NCBI RefSeq assembly: GCF_025567305.1 | Contig: NZ_JAOQJP010000013.1 | Coordinates: 32,418 to 96,417, forward strand | Direction: 5' to 3' | From: Lentihominibacter butyricus | GTDB lineage: Bacteria > Bacillota > Clostridia > Peptostreptococcales > Anaerovoracaceae | DNA: 64,000 nucleotides | Shown here: positions 1-9,964 of the stretch, in pieces | Position numbering within the stretch: position 1 is the stretch's first letter | Layout: every line of letters starts with the position of its first letter | The notes under the pieces: model-generated | Told to the model about the DNA's origin: nothing | The model's database searches: none | Seen by the model: only the letters and a program-made list of their open reading frames with translations | Position numbers and translations under genes: made by a program

Positions 1-3000
1 TCATTCATAGTGGGATCGGACAAGGAACGACTCAGTGTTGTCGGAGATGTACCCGGAGTCGTATGGTACATAGCGAACAGAGAATCTTCGCCTGCTCTCA
101 AAGATGAAAACGGCAATGCACTTTATGATGCACTCGGATGGTGGGATGTTCTGGCGCTCAAGAAAGAGTCGGACGGAAGCCGCAAATACAGCGTGCCTGT
201 TATGGAAAACGGGTATAAAAATTCGATATCTTTTTCGGGAAGTGAAATATCGGGCAATACCGGAACAAAAAATTTCTCTAGCCATGATTCAGTGCTGAGC
301 TTTCGCATAAAAGCGCAGTCTGATGCGGCCGTTTATCAGATAAAGGCAAATGCCGTACAGGAAGGGCAGTATGTAACTATACAGCCTGATACGACATACT
401 ATGTAACGGATTTAACAGGCAGCAGCGCATTTGCATACAATTTTGACATCAAAGTCACGGCAGCAGAAGGGCAAAGCATCAGTGACATACCGGTGATCTT
501 CTATGGAGATACTTCTTTTAATGAATCGTTTATCTATTCGAATGTAGAAGATTTTGCTCCGAAGCGATTGAGCGTCGAGGACAAGCTCAATTATAAGACA
601 TATCTTAAATGGGATATACCTGACGATCTGCCGGACAATATATCTTATGAAGTCTACCGAAGCACGAATGAGGACTTCATACCTGATGAAAGCACCAGAG
701 TGGCATCTGATATAAAGGCAGGATACTATACGGAGATCAATGCATGGCATGGAAAAGATCTCTACTATAAGGTGTGTGCAGTAAAGAAATACAGCATCAA
801 TACAGGAGTGAACCGTGAAGACAGAAGCTCATTCACGGAAACCATGGCAGGGAGAGCTGCAGACCCGAATGAATCGGTCAAGAGACTGGGTATAAAGGAT
901 TTCTGGGAGTTTACTGAATTCAATACACCTAATGGCAATGGATATATCGAAAAGAGCAGCGGCAATTTCGTTTATCAGCAGAGTGACGCTCAGATCCCTA
1001 ATGAAGGCTTTGATATAAAGCTGATGAGGACATACAACAGCCAGAGCAGCAGTAGAGGGACTTTCGGATCCGGATGGAGTCATGATTACGATATGGAGCT
1101 GATAAACGTATCGGAAAACAATACACTTGACTTCACTCATGTAGTATTGAAAGACGGCAACGGAACGATATATCATTTCACGAGAGGAACCGGTGATGAA
1201 CATTTCATTTCTTCATTCGGAAGCTACGTGAACCTTACAGCGGAGCAGACTGAACAGAACAAGACAGTTACAGTATCTTCGGGCGGCAGCAATACGGAAG
1301 TGACATTGAGATACCAGTTCATGCTGCACACGAAAGACGGACTTAAATACTATTTCAACAGCGGCGGACAGCTGATCCTCATGGAGGAAAACAACGGCAA
1401 TTTCGTTATATTCGAACATGATGCGAAAAAAGGCGTTCTTTCGGCGATGCGAACGAACAATGATATCACTTTGCAGTTCATATATAACGATGGCAAAAAT
1501 GGAACAGATCCGCTTACTGTAAAAGAAGTGCGCATGCCTGACGGCAGCAGGATCGAGTATGATTATACGAAACCGCTGCTATCATCAGAACGGCTTCTTA
1601 CAAAAGTAACGGAAGTATCCGGCGATGACAGTATCGAGTATGTATATGAGTACGACAAACCTCTTCTGAGCTCTCAGCCTAGAAACCTTACGTGTATAAA
1701 AGAAGCACAGAACAAAAACAAATACGACATTTCATACGATTTCGATACAGATCAGGTGAAGGAGGTAAAATATCCTGACGGTGAAAAATTCACTTTCGAA
1801 TATGCAGAAGATAATACATCGACTATAACAAAGAAATATTCAGGCGGTCAGGTGGTGCTTGGCGAGAAAGATTTCTTTGACAGGGTTTACGGTAAATGCG
1901 AAAAAAGTATACGAGGCGCTGAGGATGTCAGCGTGCTGAACGGTACAGATGAGACCGGTCTTGATGTAATGACCAGGACATATCAGGACAACCAGCTGAT
2001 ACAGACAACGAATACAGCACAGTATTATGAGATAAACAGCAGCGGATACATAGTCGAGAAAAGCGGCATCAAAGAAAACAAAGCCAAATATTCAGGAAGC
2101 ACTCCGGTCACAGAAACGGAAGACGATGGAACTGTAAGCGAATACACATATTACACCGCGGAAGACGGCGCCAACCTTGACGAGCTGATAAAGACTGTGA
2201 AAGAGACGAACAGCGATGGCAAAGTGACTGAATACAAAAAGTATTCATATGACCAGTCCGGCAATGTAACTGAGACTATAAATTATGTGGCAGGAACGAA
2301 AATAACGAACACATATCATACGGAAGGTGATTTCAAAGGCGAGCTTGCCAGCATGACAGAAAGTCTGATAACCGTGAACGATGCATATGAGATAACATCT
2401 GAATCCGTAAAAAGCACATCCGTCTACACGTATCAGTATAATACTGCAGATGGAGTTACACAGAAGACCGAAAGCTGCACACAGAGCATACCTAAGCCTG
2501 ACGGTACTAACGAAACGATAACCACAGGGAAAACTTATGATGTGATGGGCAGACTCATCAAGGAAACTGACAGCAGAGGATACCAGACTTCCAGTACGTA
2601 TGACGGATTCGGCAGACTGACAGCCACTACTTATAAGTACGCAGACAGCAATCAGCTGAAGCAGAGTACGGCTAAAGAGTATGACAAAAACGGCATGGTA
2701 ACTTATGAGAAGCTGGAAGACGGTATAGAAAAATGGTATACCTACGACAGCATGGGTCGGGTTACAAATACAAAGATAAAGAAAGGCGATTCAGAAGAAA
2801 ATATAAATACGACATACAGGTATCAGGATGTCAGCATATATCAGGGAAAAGGAAACGATACGGTAAGCGTGAACAATGCATACGTAACGAAGCAGACATA
2901 TGCGGATGGAACGATAATATCTGAAACATATACTGACCATAAAGGAAATGTCGTAAGAAGTTATCAGGGCGGACTGTATACGGATATGACATACAGTCTC

Positions 3001-6000
3001 CAGGGAGATCTTGTAACGAAATGGATAATGGGTCAGACGCTGTCCGGCACTGACGGACTTTTAGAGATCTATATTTATGATGACAAGGGAAATCTCACTG
3101 CGACAGTGACGGATCCGGACTATGAACCGGGTACGAATACCACCGGATACAAAGTCAGGGAAGACAGCACAGGCTCAGACGGCAGTCAGATACAGGGAAG
3201 CATAGTAAGCAGGAGCAGCTATGATGCGGACGGCAATGCTACAGAGAAGACGGATCCTCTGGGAAATACCACGCACTATGCTTATGATAAATCCGGCAAT
3301 CTGCTCTCAGTAACGCTTCCGGACAATGTAAAGTATGAATATCAGTATGATGTTTCTGATACGGACCGTACGACAAAGGATGTCATCATAGAGCCGCGAA
3401 CTGTCAAGCAGGGCAGTGAAACAGTAACGACAACGGCAAAGAGTATCGTGGTAAAAGACAGCACAGACAAGACGATAAGAGTCGAAGATCTGGGTGTAAG
3501 CGAGACTGACGGAACATCGATCAGCACATCATATGAATACGATGCCCGAGATAATCTGATAAAGGCAACAGATAAAAAGGGCAACTACAGGGCATATACA
3601 TACGATGTACGTGACCGTCTCACCGCTGTAGACTATTACGACAGTGAAAATGGCAGCGCTGTCAAAAGTCTGAGATGTGAGTTCACTTATGACGATGCGG
3701 ACAATATGACGTCGATGACAGATAAGAAACATGTAGACGGACAGGATGTCATATACCGCTACACGGCATATGAGTATGATGATTTCAACCGGCTCATATC
3801 GGTGTCAGAGTGTGATACCGACGCACTGCCTTCAGATGAGATATTACAGAAAAACAGGATCACATATGGATATGATGGAAAAGACAGACTCGTATCGATA
3901 GATTATCCGGACTGTGCTTTAGGCGTATCCGGACTGAAATTCACGTATAATATACACGGCTGGCTCACGGAAGTGGATGCTGTCAGCAAGAACGGCTCAG
4001 ACAGGACACTGAGAGAGTATACATATACTGAAGACGGCAAGGTCGAAACCATCAAGGATTATACAGACTTCCTGAACGGACTTACGGGTACGGGCAAATG
4101 GCTGAAGCGGACATATACATATGACAAGCTGAACAGACCGACGGGAATCATTTATACTGACAGCATGACCGGCAGCAGCACCGCTGTAAAACAGTCACAC
4201 ATATATACATATGATAAAAACAGTAATATAACAAGCGAAGATGTCATCGACAGATACGGCACAGCCAACAGCACATATTACGGTCAGAGACGTGACTATT
4301 CATATGATGTGAACGACAGGCTGACAGTAAGCTCGATAAGCAGACGTACAGCAGAAGATGCGATGTCCGCAGCAGAATCGCACTATTACAGCTATGATGC
4401 TGCAGGAAACAAGACAAGTGACGTGGTACAGCGTCAGCGTTCAGGATCTGTAGAGCTGCTCTCGAATAAATATTATACATATAACGAGTTCAACCAGCTT
4501 ACAGCAGTCGACGGCCTTGATATGGAAACCGGCGGCCTTATCGGCAAAACATATGCCTATGATGCAAACGGCAATCAGATAAGCGAAACGGATCAGGAGG
4601 CAGGAAAGCAGATAGTATATGAATATGACGCGGATAACCGGTTAAGAAAAGCTACAGGCAGGACCGGGGAAACAGTTGATTATGTCCAGGAAAATCAGTA
4701 CAATGGATTTGGACAGCGCGTGCAGAAAAAAGAAGGCAGCGATGTCACTGAATACTTCTACGATGGAAGCACGGTGCTGTATACGGAAGATGCTCAGGAC
4801 AAAGTGACGAGTTTCAACCTGATCGGTGCAGAAGACAACATACTGCAGACTGCAAGAGCAGACCAGGATGACGCAGTAAATTTCTACACGTATACAAAGG
4901 ATCTCAGGGAAAGCACGATAAACATCGTAGGAGCGGACGGCACTTCTCAGGTGACATATGACTATGATGATTACGGCGAGACGAAGACATATGACAAAGA
5001 CAGTGCATCGCCATTCTACAATGAAGTATGCTACACTGCAGGCATATATGACAAGACTACAGGCCTGTACAATCTGAACGCAAGATACTACAATCCCGAA
5101 AACGGCGTGTTCATGACACAGGACACATATCGGGGCAATCGCTCGAGAACAGCGACGCTTAATCTCTATGCGTACTGCACGGGTAACCCTGTGAAATACA
5201 CAGATCCGAGTGGACACTGGATCTGGGGAGTGGTAGGCGCTGCACTTGGAGCATATGACGGCTACAAATACGCGAAGAAAAAGAAATTAAAAGGATGGAA
5301 GAAAGCGGCAGCAATAGTCGGCGGAGCCACGCTGGGTGCTGTGAATCCGTTCAAAGTAGTAAAAGTCGCCAAGACCGGATACAAGGCATACAAGGCTGCG
5401 AAATACACAAAGACTGCAGTCAGCACGGTGAAAAGATCCAAAACCGTCGTCAAAGTGGTATCTAAAGCCAAGCCTGTGATAGTGGCTAAAAAGACCGTAA
5501 GAGTCAAAGCCAAGCCACGGACAACGATCAAGCTGAATACGATAGCCGCAAGTAATGCAAAACAGGCAAAAGTCGCATGCTTCACGGCAGGAACTAAGAT
5601 ACATACAGAGAAAGGCTTCAAGAATATAGAAAAAATCAAAGCCGGTGATTATGTATGGTCGGAAAATCCTGAGACAAAAGAAAAGGCGCTGAAGCAGGTC
5701 AAGAAGATCTTCGTAAGAGAAAAGGACAGTATAGTACGGCTTGCTATAAACGGAGAAGTCATAGAGACGACTTCAGAGCATCCATTCTACGTCGAAGGCA
5801 AGGGATGGAGAGCTGCAGGTGAACTGACTGCAGGAACTGAAGTCAGACTTGAAGACGGAAGTGCAGGGACAGTCACTGAAAAAGAGGATATACAGCTTGA
5901 AGAACCTGTAACCGTATACAATTTTGAAGTCGAAGATTACCATACATATTACGTGTCCGAGCAGAAAGTTCTTGTACACAATATGTGTGCAATGACAGCG

Positions 6001-6390
6001 AAAAATACAGCGGCATCTACAACAGTAGATAAAACTGTAGCCAGATCAGCATCAAATGACTCGGAATTTGAAATATGGCTGAATAAAGGGGAAGCAAATT
6101 ATTCTGTTTATCATGGTATGGTAGAAAATGAAGCAAAATATGTAGGAATAACAAAACAAGATTTAGAATTAAGGAGAATGCAGCATAAGAACAATAAAGC
6201 ACATCCAAGGAAATTCGACATACTAGATAAAAAATATGATCACCTTACAAGAAATCAAGCCAGGGCAATAGAACAGTTTTTTATAGAAAATGGACCAAAT
6301 GAATGGAACTTAATTAACAGTATTAGCCCTAAAAATCGATTCTATGATCAGGCAATGCAATGGGCGGAAAGTTATATCAAAAGTAATTAA
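1..6390 (+). CDS. Rhs/YD-repeat polymorphic toxin with Hint domain and GIY-YIG-like nuclease tip (5' partial)
   Basis: The frame is open from base 1, so the true start lies left of the window; 2129 codons are visible. In order I see a fibronectin-III-like segment (about residues 200-270), a DUF6531-like region (about 315-400) and many YD repeats of the form YDxxGRL. The Rhs-associated core follows (NARYYNPENGVFMTQD, about 1690-1740), then a Gly/Ala/Lys-rich hydrophobic stretch and a Hint domain (about 1860-1995, starting CFTAGTKI and ending VHN). The last 95 residues read as a GIY-YIG nuclease: VYHG, YVGIT, RRMQH, a Glu in AIEQFFIE and a late Asn in NLINSI. In this family the repeats form a shell around the toxic tip, and Hint is thought to release it. 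The tip is more AT-rich than the repeats, as expected for an exchangeable module. The next gene starts 14 bp downstream and is the likely immunity gene. Delivery route is not visible. Confidence 0.9.
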   Translation, partial: SFIVGSDKERLSVVGDVPGVVWYIANRESSPALKDENGNALYDALGWWDVLALKKESDGSRKYSVPVMENGYKNSISFSGSEISGNTGTKNFSSHDSVLSFRIKAQSDAAVYQIKANAVQEGQYVTIQPDTTYYVTDLTGSSAFAYNFDIKVTAAEGQSISDIPVIFYGDTSFNESFIYSNVEDFAPKRLSVEDKLNYKTYLKWDIPDDLPDNISYEVYRSTNEDFIPDESTRVASDIKAGYYTEINAWHGKDLYYKVCAVKKYSINTGVNREDRSSFTETMAGRAADPNESVKRLGIKDFWEFTEFNTPNGNGYIEKSSGNFVYQQSDAQIPNEGFDIKLMRTYNSQSSSRGTFGSGWSHDYDMELINVSENNTLDFTHVVLKDGNGTIYHFTRGTGDEHFISSFGSYVNLTAEQTEQNKTVTVSSGGSNTEVTLRYQFMLHTKDGLKYYFNSGGQLILMEENNGNFVIFEHDAKKGVLSAMRTNNDITLQFIYNDGKNGTDPLTVKEVRMPDGSRIEYDYTKPLLSSERLLTKVTEVSGDDSIEYVYEYDKPLLSSQPRNLTCIKEAQNKNKYDISYDFDTDQVKEVKYPDGEKFTFEYAEDNTSTITKKYSGGQVVLGEKDFFDRVYGKCEKSIRGAEDVSVLNGTDETGLDVMTRTYQDNQLIQTTNTAQYYEINSSGYIVEKSGIKENKAKYSGSTPVTETEDDGTVSEYTYYTAEDGANLDELIKTVKETNSDGKVTEYKKYSYDQSGNVTETINYVAGTKITNTYHTEGDFKGELASMTESLITVNDAYEITSESVKSTSVYTYQYNTADGVTQKTESCTQSIPKPDGTNETITTGKTYDVMGRLIKETDSRGYQTSSTYDGFGRLTATTYKYADSNQLKQSTAKEYDKNGMVTYEKLEDGIEKWYTYDSMGRVTNTKIKKGDSEENINTTYRYQDVSIYQGKGNDTVSVNNAYVTKQTYADGTIISETYTDHKGNVVRSYQGGLYTDMTYSLQGDLVTKWIMGQTLSGTDGLLEIYIYDDKGNLTATVTDPDYEPGTNTTGYKVREDSTGSDGSQIQGSIVSRSSYDADGNATEKTDPLGNTTHYAYDKSGNLLSVTLPDNVKYEYQYDVSDTDRTTKDVIIEPRTVKQGSETVTTTAKSIVVKDSTDKTIRVEDLGVSETDGTSISTSYEYDARDNLIKATDKKGNYRAYTYDVRDRLTAVDYYDSENGSAVKSLRCEFTYDDADNMTSMTDKKHVDGQDVIYRYTAYEYDDFNRLISVSECDTDALPSDEILQKNRITYGYDGKDRLVSIDYPDCALGVSGLKFTYNIHGWLTEVDAVSKNGSDRTLREYTYTEDGKVETIKDYTDFLNGLTGTGKWLKRTYTYDKLNRPTGIIYTDSMTGSSTAVKQSHIYTYDKNSNITSEDVIDRYGTANSTYYGQRRDYSYDVNDRLTVSSISRRTAEDAMSAAESHYYSYDAAGNKTSDVVQRQRSGSVELLSNKYYTYNEFNQLTAVDGLDMETGGLIGKTYAYDANGNQISETDQEAGKQIVYEYDADNRLRKATGRTGETVDYVQENQYNGFGQRVQKKEGSDVTEYFYDGSTVLYTEDAQDKVTSFNLIGAEDNILQTARADQDDAVNFYTYTKDLRESTINIVGADGTSQVTYDYDDYGETKTYDKDSASPFYNEVCYTAGIYDKTTGLYNLNARYYNPENGVFMTQDTYRGNRSRTATLNLYAYCTGNPVKYTDPSGHWIWGVVGAALGAYDGYKYAKKKKLKGWKKAAAIVGGATLGAVNPFKVVKVAKTGYKAYKAAKYTKTAVSTVKRSKTVVKVVSKAKPVIVAKKTVRVKAKPRTTIKLNTIAASNAKQAKVACFTAGTKIHTEKGFKNIEKIKAGDYVWSENPETKEKALKQVKKIFVREKDSIVRLAINGEVIETTSEHPFYVEGKGWRAAGELTAGTEVRLEDGSAGTVTEKEDIQLEEPVTVYNFEVEDYHTYYVSEQKVLVHNMCAMTAKNTAASTTVDKTVARSASNDSEFEIWLNKGEANYSVYHGMVENEAKYVGITKQDLELRRMQHKNNKAHPRKFDILDKKYDHLTRNQARAIEQFFIENGPNEWNLINSISPKNRFYDQAMQWAESYIKSN

Positions 6391-6404
6391 GGAGAATCAG
6401 TTAA

Positions 6405-7406
6405 ATGATAGATATGTATCATCCTATAACAGAATTATATAGAAAAAGATATGCGAAATTAAATGATGAAACAAAACAATTGCTCAAAAAATTAGAGGAT
6501 ATAGATAGTGATCTTTTTCAGCTGAGACTGATAAGGAGAAAGAGGCCCAAACTATGCAGAGGCGATGTTTTCGTAATGAATCTGTTTGATGACATCTATT
6601 TCTATGGCGTAGTATTGAATACAGATATCAATGATGATTTTATGGGTAAGAATCTTGTTTCTATTTCCATTTTAAAGAAGTATTCAAAAGGAGCAACGAC
6701 GTTTCTGCAGGTAGAATCGCTGAAGGCTGAAGATATTCTCATAAAGCCTAATATTGTATCAAGGGCATATTGGAGCAACGGATTTTTCTATAATACAGGA
6801 GAAAACATACGTAACAGCATCGATATAGATTATGGCTTTTTTAGTAGTTGCCATAAATTATATGTAAATGATTACGGAGAGGAACTGAAACTGGTTCCTG
6901 AGATAAAAAATTATTTTGCGATAACAACTATGACAGGTATTGGAAGTATGCTGCGCTATGAACTGATAATAGATGATTCATTCATGAGTGAAGAGGATCG
7001 GGAGGCATTTCGCAGGTACATAGATGAGGCGGTAAGTTATGTACCGCCTCAGAAGGAGCCGAGTGAATTCGACAAAAGCATCGCACCATTCGAATTTGAA
7101 AAAGAACACGGGCGAAGATACTGTGTGACGCTGGAGGATTTTGAAAAGCTGCGATATATATTCACATGGAAGGACAGCGATATAGAAGGGAACGGCTACG
7201 AGTGGGAAGAAGTGATGAAGCTCTTTGTAAAGGACAGATTTTCTGATATACGAAAACGCATAAAATTCGATTCAGAAGCAGGGATGTTTTATATGTACTG
7301 TTCGGACAGCGAAATGCTGCAGGAAGTGATAAGCCGGTTTGTTGAAGAACTCAAGGCGACCGGACTGAAAGAATATGTAGAGAAGATAGATTTTGAGACA
7401 TTGTAA
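6405..7406 (+). CDS. Probable two-domain immunity protein (Imm26-like plus Imm51-like)
   Basis: 333 residues, starting 14 bp after the Rhs toxin with AAGGAG upstream. The paralogue at 8868 begins at the matching Met, which supports this start. The N-terminal half contains RGDVFVMNLFDD-YFYGVVL, resembling Imm26 proteins. The C-terminal part contains GNGYEWEEVMKLF, a KFDSEAGMFYMYCSD block and LQEVISRFVEEL, which resemble Imm51. No signal peptide or membrane segment is seen, so it should act in the cytoplasm. Position argues that it protects against the GIY-YIG tip just upstream, but having two immunity-type domains leaves open which one does so. Family calls rest on recalled motif patterns. Confidence 0.75.
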   Translation: MIDMYHPITELYRKRYAKLNDETKQLLKKLEDIDSDLFQLRLIRRKRPKLCRGDVFVMNLFDDIYFYGVVLNTDINDDFMGKNLVSISILKKYSKGATTFLQVESLKAEDILIKPNIVSRAYWSNGFFYNTGENIRNSIDIDYGFFSSCHKLYVNDYGEELKLVPEIKNYFAITTMTGIGSMLRYELIIDDSFMSEEDREAFRRYIDEAVSYVPPQKEPSEFDKSIAPFEFEKEHGRRYCVTLEDFEKLRYIFTWKDSDIEGNGYEWEEVMKLFVKDRFSDIRKRIKFDSEAGMFYMYCSDSEMLQEVISRFVEELKATGLKEYVEKIDFETL

Positions 7407-7417
7407 TACACTCATTT

Positions 7418-7458
7418 TGCCGCATCAGAAACAGACCCTGATGCGGCATTTCCATTTT
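7418..7458 (+). terminator. Rho-independent terminator after first immunity gene
   Basis: Perfect 11-bp stem TGCCGCATCAG / CTGATGCGGCA (7418-7428 and 7438-7448) with a 9-nt loop, followed by CATTTCCATTTTT. It lies at the left end of the 183-bp repeat. Confidence 0.8.
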
Positions 7459-7603
7459 TGAATGGGCACCTTATTTAGAAAAAGACGATGTATTTTTTTA
7501 AAATATAAAAAATTCAGAAAAAATATGCTATAATCACGATACAGTAAAAGTGAGTAAACTTGCCTGCTTTTGTAAAGTACCATGATCCGGAGTAAATGAG
7601 GTA
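7421..7603 (+). repeat. 183-bp intercassette repeat, copy 1
   Basis: Aligns without gaps to 8326-8508 (offset 905 bp) with few substitutions. Each copy holds the terminator stem, an AT-rich stretch, an extended -10 promoter and a conserved GTAAAGTACCATGATCC segment. In copy 2 the right end supplies AAAGGAGG, the RBS of the 8515 gene; in copy 1 the same place reads AAATGAGG. The roughly 330-bp interval between 7407 and 7738 is filled by this repeat and a toxin remnant. Confidence 0.9.
7526..7534 (+). promoter_or_regulatory. Extended -10 promoter in repeat copy 1
   Basis: TGCTATAAT: a consensus TATAAT at 7529-7534 with the TGn extension. No good -35 is seen in the A-rich DNA upstream. It points toward the 7739 gene. 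An identical element is at 8431-8439 in copy 2. Confidence 0.6.
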
Positions 7604-7723
7604 CGAATAAAGGGCGCACACTGGCATTTCTTTAGAAGCAGTATCGCAGGAAAAATAGGTCCATCAGAACCATTGAAAAAATTTCTTGAAGAGCATGGCA
7701 TTAAATATACGATATATGATTGA
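7586..7723 (+). pseudogene. Remnant of a displaced Rhs toxin tip
   Basis: Open frame of 45 codons with no usable start, ending in TGA at 7721. The readable peptide includes KGAHWHFFRSSIAGKIGPSE and ends in FLEEHGIKYTIYD. It lies directly before a probable immunity gene. Polymorphic toxin loci commonly keep such 3' fragments of displaced tips beside their immunity genes. I do not recognise the toxin family, and a chance open frame is possible. Confidence 0.45.
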
Positions 7724-7738
7724 AATAGGAGGGATAAT

Positions 7739-8314
7739 ATGGAATACGAATATATGATACCACCGGTTAAAAACTATGATTTCTTTGAGTTTACTAAAGA
7801 GGATGCGAAAATATATTTTAACTGGTATATGGAAGAAAAGGGGCACCGGATAGAGATGCTGGAAGAATATGTGCATAATGCAGGTGTGGATATTGATTTT
7901 GATTACTCGCCTGAATCTCTGATCCCCTTGTGGAGATGGTATGAAACGATAATAGTTTCGGAAAAAAAGACTGAAGAAGAGATTGAGGCAGAGAAAAACA
8001 AAGTGCCGGAATGGCTGCACAGTCAGATATCAGATGAAAAGATATCGATGAATACATTGAAGTTCGGCATGGATATAGCTATATATTTTGCGGAAGTCAT
8101 GATACGCAATAGTGATGGAAAACTGCACTGGGGATATGTGACAAAACCTAAAAATTATATTAATGTAAACAGACCTGTTGTTTCAGGGTTTAAAGCAGGG
8201 CAAGAGTTGGATCCAAGCCGAACGGTGTATGTATTGACTTTGAGCTCTGAAGAGGAAAAGAATGAAAAACGACTATATGACAGATATTACGTCTGGCAAG
8301 AAGATATAGAATAA
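7739..8314 (+). CDS. Unrecognised protein, candidate orphan immunity protein
   Basis: 191 residues, with GGAGGGATA just before the ATG. I do not recognise the family. The protein is acidic and aromatic-rich, with LWRWYE (about 60-70), a Glu/Lys-rich helix (about 75-95) and a block LHWGYVTKPKNYINVNRP that looks like a structured beta core. No signal peptide or transmembrane segment is seen. The immunity role is inferred only from position: it follows a toxin-tip remnant, has its own promoter in the upstream repeat and sits between two immunity-type genes. Confidence 0.6.
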   Translation: MEYEYMIPPVKNYDFFEFTKEDAKIYFNWYMEEKGHRIEMLEEYVHNAGVDIDFDYSPESLIPLWRWYETIIVSEKKTEEEIEAEKNKVPEWLHSQISDEKISMNTLKFGMDIAIYFAEVMIRNSDGKLHWGYVTKPKNYINVNRPVVSGFKAGQELDPSRTVYVLTLSSEEEKNEKRLYDRYYVWQEDIE

Positions 8315-8325
8315 GCACATATTTG

Positions 8326-8508
8326 CGCATCAGAAACAGACCCTGATGCGGCATTTCCATTTTTGAATAAGCACCTTATTTAGAAAAAGACGATGTATTT
8401 TTTTAAAATATAAAAAATTCAGAAAAAATATGCTATAATCACGATAAAGTAAAAGTGAGTCAGCATGCATGCTCTTGTAAAGTACCATGATCCAGAGTAA
8501 AGGAGGTC
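8326..8508 (+). repeat. 183-bp intercassette repeat, copy 2
   Basis: Second copy of the repeat at 7421-7603. Its terminator stem is one base shorter on the left (TGCGCATCAG instead of TGCCGCATCAG). It carries TGCTATAAT at 8431-8439 and ends in AAAGGAGG, the RBS for the gene starting at 8515. Confidence 0.9.
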
Positions 8509-8514
8509 TAACTG

Positions 8515-8817
8515 ATGAAATGTGATTGTGCAGAGAGAATAGGGATAAAGATAAATTCATATGATTTTTTCATTGAATTGAAAGAGTTTTTTGAGGGACA
8601 GGTCCAGAAAGGTATATTTGAGGATGTTCCGGTGGAAGAACCGTATTATATCGGTTATAGTGAAGATTCAGACCCATTATACTGGTATGCTGATAAGTGG
8701 TATAGATGCAATGCATGCGGAACGCTATGGGAATTTAGATACCCTGATTTTCCGGCGGTAGGAAGAGTGAGGAAATTTGAAGATGGCATATATCCGGGAC
8801 CGGAAACGAATTTATAA
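8515..8817 (+). CDS. Small Cys-rich protein, candidate orphan immunity protein
   Basis: 100 residues, with RBS and promoter supplied by the upstream repeat. The N-terminus has CDC (Cys3, Cys5) and the middle has WYRCNACGTLWEF, so two Cys pairs could bind one zinc ion. The rest is rich in Tyr, Asp and Pro, ending in FEDGIYPGPETNL. I recognise no named family. Its position in the immunity array suggests protection against a toxin no longer encoded here; this is inference. Confidence 0.6.
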   Translation: MKCDCAERIGIKINSYDFFIELKEFFEGQVQKGIFEDVPVEEPYYIGYSEDSDPLYWYADKWYRCNACGTLWEFRYPDFPAVGRVRKFEDGIYPGPETNL

Positions 8818-8867
8818 GAATTAGGGATTAAAAGGCTATGAGAATATTTCATTAAGGAGAAATACAG

Positions 8868-9875
8868 ATGACCGGTATATATAATCCTATAAGAGAAGCT
8901 TCGCGAAAGAGGTATGAGAGTTTAAATGATGAAACGAAGTACAGGCTAAAAAAGCTGGAGAATATATATGACAGTATATATCAGCCTAAGTTGATAAAAA
9001 GAAAGAGACCTAAACTATGCAGAGGCGATGTTTTCGTAACTAATCTTTTTGATGATACATATTATTATGGGGTCGTTTTGAATGCAGGTATCGATGTACA
9101 CCCATTGGGAAGTAATCTTGTGTGCGTGTGTTTGATAAGAAAATATTCAAGAGGAACAGGAGCAACGGACTTTTTACAAGTTAAATCGCTGAAGACTGAA
9201 GATATTCTTATAAAGCCATGCATTGTTTCAAGAGCATACTGGAGCAACGGATTTTTCTACAATACAGGAGAAAACATCAATGGCAGCATTGATATAGACT
9301 ATGGATTTTACAGGAATCATTATAAAGCCTATGTCAACGAATATGGAGCTTTGATCGATCATACCCCAGAGTTAAAGCAATCTTTTGGAATAGTAACTAT
9401 GACAGGCATTGGAAGTATGCTGCGCTACGAATTGATAATAGATGATTCATTCATGGAGGAAGAGGATCGGGGGGCATTTCGCAGGTACATAGCTGAGGCG
9501 GTAAGTTATGTGCCGCCTCAGAAGGAGCCAAGTGAATTCGACAAAAGCATCGCACCGTTCGAGTTTGAAAAAGAGCACGGGCGAAGATACTGCGTGACGC
9601 TGGAGGATTTTGAGAAGCTGCGATATATATTCACCTGGAAGGACAGTGACATAGAAGGGAACGGCTACGAGTGGGAAGAAGTGATGAAACTCTTCGTAAA
9701 GGACAGATTTTCTGATATACGAAAACGCATAAAATTCGATTCAGAAGCAGGGATGTTTTATATGTACTGTTCGGACGGCGACATGCTGCAGGAAGTGATA
9801 AGCCGGTTTGTTGAAGAACTCAAGGCGACCGGACTGAAAGAATATGTAGAGAAGATAGATTTTGAGACACTGTAA
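8868..9875 (+). CDS. Paralogous two-domain immunity protein (Imm26-like plus Imm51-like)
   Basis: 335 residues, with AAGGAGAA before the ATG. Same two-domain layout as the 6405 gene. The first 180 residues are clearly related but diverged; the last 160 are nearly identical. The most divergent region is around residues 145-180, after the shared block SRAYWSNGFFYNTGENI. This fits a gene duplicated during toxin exchange that keeps protection against an earlier tip. No toxin is encoded directly before it. Confidence 0.75.
   Translation: MTGIYNPIREASRKRYESLNDETKYRLKKLENIYDSIYQPKLIKRKRPKLCRGDVFVTNLFDDTYYYGVVLNAGIDVHPLGSNLVCVCLIRKYSRGTGATDFLQVKSLKTEDILIKPCIVSRAYWSNGFFYNTGENINGSIDIDYGFYRNHYKAYVNEYGALIDHTPELKQSFGIVTMTGIGSMLRYELIIDDSFMEEEDRGAFRRYIAEAVSYVPPQKEPSEFDKSIAPFEFEKEHGRRYCVTLEDFEKLRYIFTWKDSDIEGNGYEWEEVMKLFVKDRFSDIRKRIKFDSEAGMFYMYCSDGDMLQEVISRFVEELKATGLKEYVEKIDFETL
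9396..9875 (+). repeat. 480-bp near-identical repeat of the immunity gene 3' half
   Basis: Aligns without gaps to 6927-7406 (offset 2469 bp) and covers the Imm51-like half. The sudden rise in identity at the domain boundary suggests gene conversion or a recent segmental duplication rather than uniform divergence. Confidence 0.85.
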
Positions 9876-9964
9876 TGGCTGATGATACACATTGAATTTA
9901 GGAGCATATGATATCGTATCTGTAGAACAGAGCCAGTACACAATGTTAATAATAAGAACAAAAC

